This document shows, piece by piece, positions 18,924-28,545 of a stretch of 64,000 nucleotides of DNA; position 1 is the first letter of the stretch, and every line of letters begins with the position of its first letter. This stretch comes from Nostoc sp. TCL240-02 (GTDB lineage: Bacteria; Cyanobacteriota; Cyanobacteriia; Cyanobacteriales; Nostocaceae), in assembly GCF_013343235.1 (NCBI RefSeq), contig NZ_CP040094.1, positions 1,364,501 through 1,428,500 of the forward strand, in the 5' to 3' direction. The notes beneath the pieces are model-generated. The model made no database searches and was not told where the DNA came from. It saw nothing but the letters and a program-made list of their open reading frames with translations. The position numbers and the translations under genes are program-made.

Positions 18924-19583
18924 ATGACTACAAGCGTAACCAAAATAGCCTTGTCTCTTCTAGGAGCAGCAGGAATTAGTTTTTTGTCTTTGACACCAGC
19001 GAGAGCCGTTATCTTGGTAGAACCCATTGTAACGAGTGTGAATGAAGATATATTCAACACGAAAAAGCCAAGAATCCTTACAGATTACGAACCAGGACAA
19101 GTAATCGAATATGGTGTGCCAGATGTAGCTAATAACTTTCTAAATAACACTGGATACGATATAGAAAGCTTGGTCTTTGATTTGAAAACACTGGCCTATA
19201 CTAATCCCGATTCGACTCCAGCATTTAATAATGAGCCTGTAGAGTGGGGAGATGTAAATGGAGATGGAAAGATTGGTTTATCTAATAACCCCGATCTAAA
19301 GGATATTTTTACAGACATTAACATCAGTGGTACTACTATCACTTTTAGTGGTGGCGTAATCCCAAACGGAAGCCTGTTTTATAATCCCTTCGCTACCCAA
19401 CCAAATCTAGCACCCGGTGCTGGAATCATTCCAGCAATACCAGCAGAGCAAGCAGATAAAGATGGGCCTATTAGAGTCGCTGCTTATTACACCGCTGTTC
19501 CTGAATCAACTAACGTTTTGGGTGTATTAGTCCTTGGTGCTGTAGGTGTAGCTTTAAAATTAAAGCGATCGCTACACTATTAA
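18924..19583 (+). CDS. Exported PEP-CTERM-like protein
   Basis: 219 residues. The N-terminal signal peptide has a hydrophobic stretch and a likely cleavage site after PARA (about residue 28). The C-terminus has the PEP-CTERM layout: VPEST, a hydrophobic helix (NVLGVLVLGAVGVAL) and basic KLKRS. The middle has DVNGDGKIGLS, an EF-hand/dockerin-like calcium loop. PEP-CTERM proteins are exported and processed by exosortase systems, often beside exopolysaccharide genes; glycosyltransferases lie on both sides of this region, but no exosortase is in the window. The sorting signal is P-E-S rather than P-E-P, a common variant. The start has GAGGACAG upstream. No specific function can be assigned. Confidence 0.75.
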   Translation: MTTSVTKIALSLLGAAGISFLSLTPARAVILVEPIVTSVNEDIFNTKKPRILTDYEPGQVIEYGVPDVANNFLNNTGYDIESLVFDLKTLAYTNPDSTPAFNNEPVEWGDVNGDGKIGLSNNPDLKDIFTDINISGTTITFSGGVIPNGSLFYNPFATQPNLAPGAGIIPAIPAEQADKDGPIRVAAYYTAVPESTNVLGVLVLGAVGVALKLKRSLHY

Positions 19584-19611
19584 CCCTGTCTATCATCCTC
19601 TGTAACTGGGG

Positions 19612-19746
19612 CCTGGGGACTGCGGACAAGGGGGACAAGGGGGAATTATTGAATAAGTCTCTCCCTTGTCTCCCCCCTCTTCCTTGTCTACCTTGTCTCT
19701 TCTTCATGCCCAATTCCCAATTCCCAATTCTCAATTCCCAATTCCC
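19612..19746. repeat. Short tandem repeats (heptamer STRR) between two convergent genes
   Basis: GGACAAGGGGGACAAGGGGG at 19623-19642 and its approximate inverse CCTTGTCTCCCCCCTCTTCC, then five units of the heptamer CAATTCC (about 19709-19745). Such degenerate heptamer arrays are characteristic of heterocystous cyanobacteria. The array touches the stop codon of the glycosyltransferase gene. Confidence 0.7.
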
Positions 19747-19747
19747 T

Positions 19748-20794
19748 TTAATCACGATACACTGCCAGTGTTTCCTGATGAACGCGGGCAACACTTAACC
19801 ACTGTAGGTTTTGATTTGCCCGATTCTTCCACTCATGCAGCATATCGGCATTACTCAGTAATTGCACTAAAACCCCAGCCAAAGCCTTACTATCTTTTGC
19901 TGGCACTAAAAGACCTGCTTGCCCATTGTCCAAAGCTTCAGGAATCCCATCTACTTGAGTGCCAACGATCGCAGTTCCAGCTTCCCTAGCTTCCGAAAGT
20001 ACCAAAGGGCAAGGATCGCGATGAGAAGCCAACACAAATATGTCACAAGATATCAGGTAGCGTTGAGGTTCCGGCTGGAAGCCTTCAAAATGAATCCGTT
20101 CTTTTACGGAAGTTGCTTGTGCCTGTGCCTCAAATAGCTGTTTATCAGGGCCATTTCCTACCAAATAAAGATGCGCTTGGGGAAAATCTGGGGCAATTTG
20201 TTCAAAGGCAGCGATTAACTCAGCGATACCTTTGCGTTGATACATTCCGGCTACAGTAGCGATCGCTGGACGTTGTAACCCCAAAGGTTGATAATCTTGT
20301 ATTTGTCGGGTGCGGGGGCTGCCCAAAGTTCCATTGCATACTACCCGCAACTTGTTTTCTGGGATACCGCGTTTTGCCATAGAATCTCGCACTGCCTTGC
20401 TGACAGCAATTACTCTATCAGCTAAACCCATCAGCAGACTGGAACGCTGAAATTCGTTGTGGACTGTGGAAACTAAAGTATATTTATTTCCTTGAAAAAT
20501 ACGTGCTAGGATCACCCCCGTCATCATGTGAGCATGAACGATATCCGGCTGAAATTCTGCTGCGATCGCCCGGTAACGCACAGCCGCTTTGATAATACTG
20601 ATCGGTTTTCTAGTTTGGTCTAGTTGGTAGTGTTTGACACCACATATATTTAGTAATTTCTCGTATTCACCACCAGCAGAAATAACCGCTACCTCATAAC
20701 CAGATTTTGCCTGTAAACAAGCCAGATCCACTGCCACATTCACAATACCGTTACCTATTTCTTGAACGTGGTTCAAAATATGTATAATTCGCAT
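19748..20794 (-). CDS. Glycosyltransferase family 4
   Basis: 348-residue GT-B enzyme that moves a sugar from a nucleotide-sugar donor to a glycan or lipid acceptor. The N-terminal Rossmann domain starts MRIIHILNHVQEIGNGIVN, with DIVHAHMMTGVI and a VIAVSKAVRD segment. The C-terminal donor-binding domain has VAGMYQRKGIAELI, YLVGNGPD and the EX7E-like region SHRDPCPLVLSEAREAGTAIVG. The length is typical. It is probably part of exopolysaccharide or cell-envelope synthesis, given the nearby exported proteins and the GT2 gene at 26.4 kb, but acceptor and donor are unknown. It is convergent with the PEP-CTERM-like gene. Confidence 0.88.
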   Translation of the reverse strand: MRIIHILNHVQEIGNGIVNVAVDLACLQAKSGYEVAVISAGGEYEKLLNICGVKHYQLDQTRKPISIIKAAVRYRAIAAEFQPDIVHAHMMTGVILARIFQGNKYTLVSTVHNEFQRSSLLMGLADRVIAVSKAVRDSMAKRGIPENKLRVVCNGTLGSPRTRQIQDYQPLGLQRPAIATVAGMYQRKGIAELIAAFEQIAPDFPQAHLYLVGNGPDKQLFEAQAQATSVKERIHFEGFQPEPQRYLISCDIFVLASHRDPCPLVLSEAREAGTAIVGTQVDGIPEALDNGQAGLLVPAKDSKALAGVLVQLLSNADMLHEWKNRANQNLQWLSVARVHQETLAVYRD

Positions 20795-21400
20795 AATCTT
20801 GGATATATGTATAAAATCAAGACAAGTAACTGGGTGTAAATCAACATAATTATTGATGTCTTCAGCGACGACTCAAGAGTAGTTAGTAGCGCATAAAATT
20901 GACCACTTGCTACTGAATAAGAACGCTTCAAACGAGTTACTTAGCTTAAAGACTTATTCAGGAATGGCTCGATAAATCTGGGTAAAACTCCAAAATTCTG
21001 AAGACTGAATCTGCTATTTCAGTCCCTATTGTCTTATTTTCGATTCAGCCGATAGCGACGACAGCTATACATACTATGTTTCAAAGGAATTCAGCACAAA
21101 TAGTAAGCTGTCCCACATTAAACTTGAACTTCCATCATTAGGGCGCTGATGTTGCCCATCCGACAAGAGTTATGTTTAGTTTGGTTTAGATGTTTTCTAG
21201 CTTAGTGAATTTAGCAATTTAGTAAAACTATATACTTGCATAGCTTTACAAAAGCAGCAACTTGCGTGACGATAAGAAAGAAATTAATAGTAAAAATAAT
21301 TCCCTATTACTGTTATTAATTGTGTAAAAACTCGTAATGACAAGGCTTCAGTCAGTTTGAGTTGACCTCATAACCTTAAACCTTAGCTTGAAGTAAAAAA
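20795..21400. other. 606-bp spacer upstream of the giant surface-protein gene
   Basis: AT-rich and without a convincing frame on either strand. It separates a minus-strand glycosyltransferase from the plus-strand DUF4347 gene, so divergent promoters are expected here. No hairpin, repeat array or RNA gene was recognised. Confidence 0.5.
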
Positions 21401-24400
21401 ATGGCAACGCTACATACCCCATACTTCCAAGTACATTCCTTAATTCCCACAAATTCTACACGCAGCCTGGTCTTTATCGACATGGCAGTGGAAGACTATC
21501 AGAGTTTAGTCAAAGGTGTTATTTCCAACACTGATGTGTTCGTAATCGATCCAACACAGAACGGTGTTGAGAAAATTACGGAGGTTTTGGCAACTCGTGC
21601 TAACCAGAATCTCAGCAGCATTCATATTGTTTGCCACAGTGTTCCTGGTAGCTTGCAACTGGGTAACACCCGGTTGGGGCTTGATACCCTTGATGAATAT
21701 ACTCAGCAATTACAACAGTGGCAGAAGATATTTACCGCCTCATCAAAAACCGTTGGGTTATTGGTTGAATCTGCTACAGAATCTCCAGCTCAATTACTCA
21801 TCTATGGTTGTAATGTAGCTGACGATGATGCGGGGGCAGAATTTATTGCCAAACTGCACCAACTTACAGGGGCAAATATTGCTGCTTCCCGTCAGCTTAC
21901 AGGTAATGCAGCACTAGGCGGTAATTGGGATTTGGAAGTCCGCACCAGTGATATGGAAGTAACTTTAGCGTTTACAGAAACAGCGCGGGAAGCTTACACA
22001 GGAGTCCTGACAACCTTTACGGTAAATAGTACTGAGGATGCAGATGATGGCAATCCGAATAATCATGTCACTACCTTACGGGAAGCTATTAACCTAGCCA
22101 ATGCTACTGCTGGGGATGATACGATCGCCTTTGGGAAAATCTTTACTGATGCTACCCCAGATGTAATAACCCTCACCTCTGGAAAACTGACCATTACCGA
22201 TGATGTTACTATCCTGGGAACTGGCACATCCAAGCTTACGGTGAGTGGGAATAATGCTTCCAGAGTCTTTGAGATATCGGGAACAGCGACAGGTGTCACC
22301 ATTGATGGTTTGGCGATCGCTAGCGGCGGTATTCAAGTCAATTCAAATTCCATCCTCAACCTAACAAGAAGCAGTGTTTCTGGCAATACAGAGGAAAGCG
22401 GCATCTCTAATAACGGCATCCTCAGCCTTAAAGGAAGCAGTATCTTTGGTAATACCCAAGGCGGAATCTATAACGGTGGCATCCTCAGCCTGATAGGAAG
22501 TCGTGTCTTTGGCAATACGGGTGACTTCGGTGGTGGCATCTATAATGACGGTTCCACTGCAAACACTGGTAATCTTAGCCTAACGGCAAGTACTGTCTCT
22601 GGCAATACGGCAAACTATGGTGGCGGCATCTACAACAAAGGCGGTACTCTTAACCTCATAGCAAGTACTGTCTCTGGCAATAAGGCAAACTACAACGGCG
22701 GTGGTGTCGTTAACGCAGATGATGGTACTTATTTTGGTGGTTCAGCTACTCTAACTAACAGCACCATTTCAGGCAATAAAGCCAATGACGAAGGTGGTGG
22801 TATATTTAATGGCGGCAGCTACACAAATACCGACAATCTCACTCTAATCAACAGCACAATTACTAACAACACAGCCGACTCAGATGGCAATGGTGTCGGT
22901 AATGGTGGGGGTGTTGCCAGCTATGGTAGCCCCATGACAGTTAGTAATACCATCATTGCAGACAACTTTGACAAGTCCCTTGCCAGTGATATACAACTTG
23001 ACGTGTCCGGTAGTGTCACTGACTTTGGCAATAACTTAATTGGCGATGCTACTGGTAGTACTGGCTTCACCACCAGCACTCTCATTGGCACAACCACTAA
23101 CCCCATCGACCCAAAACTCGGTTCGCTGCAAAATAACGGTGGTGCAACTTTTACTCACGCCTTACTTGCAGATAGCCCCGCTTTTAATGCTGGCAATAAT
23201 TCCCTAGTTCCTCCTGGTGTAATTACTGATCAAAGAGGCGCTGGATTTAACAGGATATCCGGCATTGCCGTTGACATTGGTGCTTATGAAGTCCAGCCTA
23301 GTATAATTACGCCACCTAATAATTCCAATCCCCTCGTCCCCACCATCAGCATCATTGCCACTGATAACACTGCTGATGAAAACAGTGGGAATACTGGTAC
23401 TTACCGCATCAGCCGCAGTAACAGCAGTGGGGCATTAACAGTCAACTTCTCTGCCAATGGCAATGCGAGTATTGCAGACTACAATCTAAGTGTGGGTGGC
23501 AAACCTGTCAGTGGCAACAGTATCGTGATTGCTAATGGGCAAAGCTATGTAGATATCACTTTGACACCTGTCAACGATATTCAGGCAGAAGCGGCGGAAA
23601 ATCTGACTCTCAGCTTGGTAGCAGATTCGGCTTACCAAATCGATAACGTGAATTATACCGCCACAGTAGCGATCGCAGCCAATGATTTAGTCGTGACTAA
23701 TACCAACGATTCTGGAGATGGGTCGTTGCGGCAAGCTATCCTCAATGCTAATGCTACTACTGGGGCAGATATTATTACCTTTGCAGGAGTTTTTGGTGAT
23801 AAAACTCCAGATATTATCACCCTCACCACCGATAAACTCACAATTACCGATGATATTACCCTTTTGGGGACTGGGGCAGCAAACCTCACCGTCAGTGGAA
23901 ATAATGCCTCCGGCGTGTTTGAAATATCGGGGACAGGGACAGATGCCAACATTGATGGCTTGAAGATTGCTAATGCTAACGATGCGTTTGGCAGTATTTT
24001 GGTTAATAACAATAATAGCCTTAACTTGAGGCAAAGTATTGTCTCTGGCAACAAGGGAACGGTAGGCGGTATCTTTAACAAAGGCACTCTCAGTCTTACG
24101 GGAAGCACTGTCTCTAATAACAGTGGGTCATCCTTCGGCGGAGGCATATTTAACAAAGGCAACCTTAGCCTTACTAACAGCATTGTCTCTGATAATAGTG
24201 CATCTGTCAGTTATTCCTCAGCCTTCGGTGGTGGCATATTCAACATAGGTACTCTCAGCATAACGGGAAGCACTATCTCTGGTAATGGGGCTTTTGCCAG
24301 TGGTCTTAATCGCGGTGGACCTGACCCTTACCCGTCCTACGGTGGTGGTATCTTTAACTCTGGCAGTGTCAGTTTGAGTAATAGCACTATCTCTGGTAAT

Positions 24401-26011
24401 TCAGCACTCTCTGGAGGTGGCATATCTAACTCAGGCAACCTTAACATCACCAACAGTACTGTCTCTGGCAATAGGGCAAGTGGAGGAAACGGCGGCGGTA
24501 TCTCTAGCTCAGGCATCCTCAATCTGAACGGTACCACTATTACTAATAACACCGCAGAAGACCTTTACAACTGGGGGGGCGGCACTGGTGGAGGTGTTTT
24601 TGGCGGCGGGACTATCAACGTTGCAAACACCATCATTGCAGTCAACTTCAACAACAGGAATCTTTATGGTGGTGATATCAACCCCGACGTTTCCGGCGAC
24701 TTCATCGATGATGGTAATAACCTGATTGGAGATAACACTGGTAGCACTGGTTTTACTAGCAGCAGTAGCAGTATCGTTGGCAACAGCACCAACCCAATCG
24801 ATCCCAAACTTAGCCCATTGCAAAATAACGGTGGTACAACCCTTACCCATGCCTTATTTGAAGATAGTCCCGCCATTAACGCTGGTAACAATGCCCTGAT
24901 TCCGGCAGGTATTATAACAGACCAGCGCGGCATCGGATTTGACAGAATATCTGAGGGTAAAGTTGATATTGGTGCATTAGAGTTCAACGGTTTGATTGGA
25001 ACTAGTGGCGCTGATAATCTAGTGGGCAACAACTACGCTGACATAATTTATGCTAAAGCTGGGAACGACATTATTGCAGGTAATCAAGGCAACGATATCG
25101 TAACTGGTGGCGGTGGCAAGGATAAATTTGTTTACAACTTAGGTGACGGTGTTGATACCATTACCGATTTCGGTGGGTTAGGTAAAGGCTCAAATCCATC
25201 AGCAGCAATCATTGGCCAATTGGATACCCTGAAATTTCAAGGGGCTGGATTGACTGCCCGAAATTTACTATTCACCCAGAATAGTAACAATCTGGAAATC
25301 ACCTTTGAAGGAGTGGGTGATGACAAAGTTATTCTGCAAAACTTTCCCCTAGAAAACTTAGACAATCTCTCCAGTATTGGCAATATCCTGTTTGATGGGC
25401 AAACCAAAATTCGTGACAGTTTTGATGTCTTTAATGCCAATTCCACTCAAAGCACCATTTTCAACAAAAATACAGTCACCTTTCTTAATGACCTAAACAA
25501 CAATGTCAATGGCTTTGACAACTCAGCTGATGTTATTAATGGTCAAGGGGGAAATGACCGCATTGATGGCAAGAGTGGCAACGACCTACTACGAGGTGGT
25601 GAAGGTAACGACACCCTGCTTGGTAGTCTAGGTAATGATAGCCTGGTTGGTAGTCTAGGTAATGATAGTCTAATCGGCGGTGCTGGTAATGACATCCTTA
25701 TTGGTGGTGTAGGTAGCGATACTTTGACTGGCGGGAGCGGTTACGACCAGTTCATCTACCAAACCTTAAATGATTCTGACGATACAATCACTGACTTCGA
25801 TCGCGGCCAGGATAAATTAGTTTTAACTGACCTGTTTAAGAGTCGGGGCTACAGTAGCAGCAACCCCATCTTAGACGGCAATTTACAATTTGTGCAATCG
25901 GGTACTTCTACACTAGTTCAAGTCCTTGGTTATTATTCTTTTTACACCTTCGCAACTTTAGATAATTTCACAGCTACAAATCTAGTAGTTGGCGGTAATG
26001 TTTTTGTGTAG
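21401..26011 (+). CDS. Giant DUF4347 / CSLREA / beta-helix / RTX surface protein
   Basis: 1536 residues, no classical signal peptide. By base position: a DUF4347 domain (about 21455-22010, IHIVCHSVPGSLQLG ... LLIYGCNVA); a CSLREA-type motif VTTLREAINLANA (about 22070); a right-handed beta-helix of many GGGI(Y/F)N.G.L.L..STVSGN turns (about 22300-23270); a Calx-beta domain (about 23335-23670, ADENSGNTGTYRISR); a second CSLREA-like motif GSLRQAILNANA (about 23721) with a second beta-helix (about 23850-24990); and C-terminal RTX nonapeptides (GGEGNDTLLGSLGND, about 25540-25740). RTX repeats bind calcium and usually mark type I secretion. It is probably a secreted or surface adhesin; no transporter gene is nearby. 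Confidence 0.88.
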   Translation: MATLHTPYFQVHSLIPTNSTRSLVFIDMAVEDYQSLVKGVISNTDVFVIDPTQNGVEKITEVLATRANQNLSSIHIVCHSVPGSLQLGNTRLGLDTLDEYTQQLQQWQKIFTASSKTVGLLVESATESPAQLLIYGCNVADDDAGAEFIAKLHQLTGANIAASRQLTGNAALGGNWDLEVRTSDMEVTLAFTETAREAYTGVLTTFTVNSTEDADDGNPNNHVTTLREAINLANATAGDDTIAFGKIFTDATPDVITLTSGKLTITDDVTILGTGTSKLTVSGNNASRVFEISGTATGVTIDGLAIASGGIQVNSNSILNLTRSSVSGNTEESGISNNGILSLKGSSIFGNTQGGIYNGGILSLIGSRVFGNTGDFGGGIYNDGSTANTGNLSLTASTVSGNTANYGGGIYNKGGTLNLIASTVSGNKANYNGGGVVNADDGTYFGGSATLTNSTISGNKANDEGGGIFNGGSYTNTDNLTLINSTITNNTADSDGNGVGNGGGVASYGSPMTVSNTIIADNFDKSLASDIQLDVSGSVTDFGNNLIGDATGSTGFTTSTLIGTTTNPIDPKLGSLQNNGGATFTHALLADSPAFNAGNNSLVPPGVITDQRGAGFNRISGIAVDIGAYEVQPSIITPPNNSNPLVPTISIIATDNTADENSGNTGTYRISRSNSSGALTVNFSANGNASIADYNLSVGGKPVSGNSIVIANGQSYVDITLTPVNDIQAEAAENLTLSLVADSAYQIDNVNYTATVAIAANDLVVTNTNDSGDGSLRQAILNANATTGADIITFAGVFGDKTPDIITLTTDKLTITDDITLLGTGAANLTVSGNNASGVFEISGTGTDANIDGLKIANANDAFGSILVNNNNSLNLRQSIVSGNKGTVGGIFNKGTLSLTGSTVSNNSGSSFGGGIFNKGNLSLTNSIVSDNSASVSYSSAFGGGIFNIGTLSITGSTISGNGAFASGLNRGGPDPYPSYGGGIFNSGSVSLSNSTISGNSALSGGGISNSGNLNITNSTVSGNRASGGNGGGISSSGILNLNGTTITNNTAEDLYNWGGGTGGGVFGGGTINVANTIIAVNFNNRNLYGGDINPDVSGDFIDDGNNLIGDNTGSTGFTSSSSSIVGNSTNPIDPKLSPLQNNGGTTLTHALFEDSPAINAGNNALIPAGIITDQRGIGFDRISEGKVDIGALEFNGLIGTSGADNLVGNNYADIIYAKAGNDIIAGNQGNDIVTGGGGKDKFVYNLGDGVDTITDFGGLGKGSNPSAAIIGQLDTLKFQGAGLTARNLLFTQNSNNLEITFEGVGDDKVILQNFPLENLDNLSSIGNILFDGQTKIRDSFDVFNANSTQSTIFNKNTVTFLNDLNNNVNGFDNSADVINGQGGNDRIDGKSGNDLLRGGEGNDTLLGSLGNDSLVGSLGNDSLIGGAGNDILIGGVGSDTLTGGSGYDQFIYQTLNDSDDTITDFDRGQDKLVLTDLFKSRGYSSSNPILDGNLQFVQSGTSTLVQVLGYYSFYTFATLDNFTATNLVVGGNVFV

Positions 26012-26064
26012 CACTCAGATTTAGCATAGTACGGCGAGAATACACTTACTTTTACCGGACATCA

Positions 26065-26180
26065 TACTAGTAGTCTGTCAACATTAAAATGACGGATGTA
26101 GAGACACGAAATTTCGCGTCTCTACAAGGTTTTGGGTAGTACAAAGAATCCCTCAAAATCAAATTGACAGACCACTAGTA
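26065..26180. mobile_element. 116-bp MITE with 17-bp terminal inverted repeats
   Basis: Left end TACTAGTAGTCTGTCAA (26065-26081) and the inverse of the right end, TACTAGTGGTCTGTCAA (from 26164-26180), differ at one position. The interior holds a hairpin GTAGAGACACGAAAT/ATTTCGCGTCTCTAC (about 26098-26125) and no gene. TA at both outer ends may be a duplicated target. It looks like a non-autonomous transposon in the 26012-26367 spacer. That spacer also has a second hairpin around GGGCGCAAGCTTTGCGCCC (26306-26324). Confidence 0.7.
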
Positions 26181-26367
26181 CAACACGGCGGCAATAAACC
26201 AATCATTCCAAATCAACGAAACCCTTATGCTGTATTCATTTTTAATTTTTAATTCCGCCTTGCGGTACTAGGGACTTCAAGTTAAAAACATATCCCAATA
26301 TTAAGGGCGCAAGCTTTGCGCCCCTACAAATTTAGAAATAATTTTGAATAATTTTTTTGGGAGTCCC

Positions 26368-27312
26368 TTACGACTCAATCAATACGAGTTTACGAACTTC
26401 AGAATTGTTTCCCTGAGAGCGACGTGATGAGGCCGCACTTAGCAAAAACTTCCAAGACTTAGGAGAAAGTATAGATGGATCTATCATTGAAAAAAAGCTC
26501 TTGAGGTTTTTTTGCTTTAGTGATACTAAAATCCAATGGAGTTTCAGGTAATTTTTTATATCTTGAAAGCCGGGAATCTTTGAGCGATGTTGCTCATTTA
26601 CCAAGGCATAAATTTTTTCTTTCATCAAAATATTTGTCGCCAACCGCCGAGACAAAGAAAACTTTTGATTATAAGCACCGGGCCATATAGTTCGATACGC
26701 AAGACACTGGTTAAAGAAAATAGCATCACCAAACTGGGCAATCCTAATCCACGAATCAATATCATCACAGTTAGCATCAAGTGTGGAGTCCCAACCACCA
26801 GTTTGCAGAAAAGCATCACGTCGGCAAGCCACTTGTACAGGTGTGCCAAAGGGTACAAGCTCTAAGAGCATACCGTAATGAATATCGGCTTGGGGGATAT
26901 AAAAAGCTAAACCAGGGCCAACTTGCGGGGTGCGACTGAGTTCAAGTTCATTGCCATCTACCTGAGCCGCTACACAAGAACAGATTACAGCATCGGGACG
27001 AAGTGCGATCGCTTTAGCCATCTCTTCTATGCAGTTGGGAGCTAAATAGTCATCATCATCTAAAAACTTAATCCAGTCGCCGCTAGCTTTGGCAACTCCA
27101 GCATTTACCGTTGCTGCATGACCAAGGTTCACTTCATTTCGATGGTAAACAACTTTGTCTCCTAAGCTTTTGAGATATGTTTGAGTATCATCAGAAGAAC
27201 AGTCATCGGCAACAACCACCTCACACTCAATGGTTTGGTTTCGAGCCGACTCAATTGCTCTTTTGAGCAAGTTCAAGCGATTATAAGTACTGATGACGAC
27301 GCTAAATTTCAT
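26368..27312 (-). CDS. Glycosyltransferase family 2
   Basis: 314-residue GT-A enzyme. ATG at 27312 is chosen because AGAGGTGG lies just upstream on the minus strand and the protein then starts MKFSVVISTYNR, the expected first strand. An upstream in-frame Met would add 27 atypical residues. Seen: nucleotide-binding ADDCSSDDT, LGHAATVNAGVAKASGDWIKFLDDDD (the DXD region) and the acceptor region GGWDSTLDANCDDIDSWIR. It probably transfers sugars for polysaccharide or glycolipid synthesis. It is divergent from rplS. Acceptor and donor unknown. Confidence 0.88.
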   Translation of the reverse strand: MKFSVVISTYNRLNLLKRAIESARNQTIECEVVVADDCSSDDTQTYLKSLGDKVVYHRNEVNLGHAATVNAGVAKASGDWIKFLDDDDYLAPNCIEEMAKAIALRPDAVICSCVAAQVDGNELELSRTPQVGPGLAFYIPQADIHYGMLLELVPFGTPVQVACRRDAFLQTGGWDSTLDANCDDIDSWIRIAQFGDAIFFNQCLAYRTIWPGAYNQKFSLSRRLATNILMKEKIYALVNEQHRSKIPGFQDIKNYLKLHWILVSLKQKNLKSFFSMIDPSILSPKSWKFLLSAASSRRSQGNNSEVRKLVLIES

Positions 27313-27471
27313 AAATTTCCACCTCTGATACAGCATTTTGCAATATAGCTTCGATCTATTGGGTCTTGTCTCAGTAAAATTATCAATCTCCAATAAGTAG
27401 AAGTAGACTGAAATAGGATTATCGATTTATGATTGATGATCGTGGGTTTTTTTTAAGCAGACAAAAAGACT

Positions 27472-27834
27472 ATGAGCGCTCAAGAGATTATCCGCTCCAT
27501 TGAAGCGGAACAGCTAAAATCAAATTTGCCCGACATTTTTGTGGGCGACACCGTAAAAGTAGGAGTGAAAATTAAAGAAGGCGAAAAATACCGGGTACAA
27601 CCCTACGAAGGAGTAGTGATTGCCAAACGCAATGGTGGCATCAACGAAACTATTACAGTCCGTAAGGTTTTTCAAGGTGTGGGCGTTGAGCGCGTATTTC
27701 TGTTGCATTCTCCCCGGATTGACAGCATCAAGGTATTACGTCGCGGTAAAGTCCGCCGTGCTAAACTGTATTATCTCCGCGATCGCGTAGGTAAGGCAAC
27801 CCGGATTAAGCAACGGTTTGACCGCCCTTTGTGA
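27472..27834 (+). CDS. rplS: 50S ribosomal protein L19
   Basis: 120 residues, the family length. L19 sits at the 30S-50S interface. Diagnostic segments: [15 protein letters not shown], the [16 protein letters not shown] strand, [24 protein letters not shown] and the C-terminal [22 protein letters not shown]. It is upstream of trnW and secE, the usual cyanobacterial arrangement. Confidence 0.97.
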   Translation: MSAQEIIRSIEAEQLKSNLPDIFVGDTVKVGVKIKEGEKYRVQPYEGVVIAKRNGGINETITVRKVFQGVGVERVFLLHSPRIDSIKVLRRGKVRRAKLYYLRDRVGKATRIKQRFDRPL

Positions 27835-27980
27835 TTCGTGCTTCTTTCATTATGGGAGAAATCTCAAGCGGCATCTGCCGCTAACTTGTTTTCTCAACGA
27901 AATTGAAGTATGATAGAAATCGCGTGTTGCGTTAAACTAAAATTTAGTTCAGCGCAATGACTGAATAAAAAACAGCTTGT

Positions 27981-28053
27981 GCGCTCTTAGTTCAGTTGGT
28001 AGAACGCAGGTCTCCAAAACCTGATGTCGGGGGTTCAAGTCCTCCAGGGCGCG
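27981..28053 (+). tRNA. trnW: tRNA-Trp (CCA anticodon)
   Basis: Acceptor stem GCGCTCT/AGGGCGC with one G-U pair, D stem GTTC/GAAC, anticodon stem CAGGT/ACCTG with loop CTCCAAA (anticodon CCA at 28014-28016), T arm GGGGG TTCAAGT CCTCC and discriminator G. The 3' CCA is not encoded. Its place between rplS and secE is conserved in cyanobacteria. Confidence 0.96.
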
Positions 28054-28072
28054 CTCAAGAGCAAAAAACAAA

Positions 28073-28127
28073 GCCCGAAATAATTACGCAGATGCTAAAT
28101 TAGCGGCTAGCGATAATAATTTCGGGC
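28073..28127. terminator. Long stem-loop between trnW and secE
   Basis: GCCCGAAATAATTA (28073-28086) pairs with TAATAATTTCGGGC (28114-28127), 13 of 14 positions, with a 27-base loop that contains a smaller GCTAAATTAGC-like stem. There is no U-run, so it may act in RNA processing or as a weak terminator. Confidence 0.45.
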
Positions 28128-28323
28128 AAACCTATTGTCTTTGCAGTTGTTTTGCTTTCAGTTAACTAAGTAAAATAAAGTCGAAACTGCAAAACTGGAT
28201 AACCGAATTTTAGATTTCTTCTCAATCCAAAATCTTAAAGTGAGTACTTTGGACTGAAAGGATCGGCTAAATCTAAAAATCCAAAATCCAAAATTGACTA
28301 AAGAAACCGGGGGATAAACGGTC

Positions 28324-28545
28324 GTGGCTAAAAAAAGTGAAGCAGAATTGCCAGAAACTACAAATGGGTTTAGCTTAGGCAACTTCATACAGGGAACCAA
28401 AGAAGAACTTGACAAAGTAGTTTGGCCCAGTCGGAAGCAGATAGTGAGCGAATCCGCTGCTGTGTTGTTAATGGTGGCACTCTCCGCATCTTTGATATAC
28501 TTGGTCGATGGATTGTTTGGTTGGGCAGCAAAACAGGTGTTCTGA
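28324..28545 (+). CDS. secE: Preprotein translocase subunit SecE
   Basis: 73 residues, the short single-helix form found in cyanobacteria. It stabilises SecY in the inner- and thylakoid-membrane translocon. Seen: the amphipathic segment FIQGTKEELDKVVWPSRKQ and one membrane helix (AAVLLMVALSASLIYLVDGLF). The start is GTG at 28324 (MAKKSEAELP). Its TGA stop overlaps the nusG ATG by one base, so translation is probably coupled. Confidence 0.95.
   Translation: MAKKSEAELPETTNGFSLGNFIQGTKEELDKVVWPSRKQIVSESAAVLLMVALSASLIYLVDGLFGWAAKQVF

Noticed and set aside
22063..25446. Many antisense frames in the giant surface-protein gene
   Set aside because: Shadow frames caused by low-complexity Gly/Asn/Ser/Thr codons; none has a ribosome binding site or domain.
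28422..28544. N-terminal extension of NusG
   Set aside because: It would be an out-of-frame reading of secE; the ATG overlapping the secE stop is the normal start.
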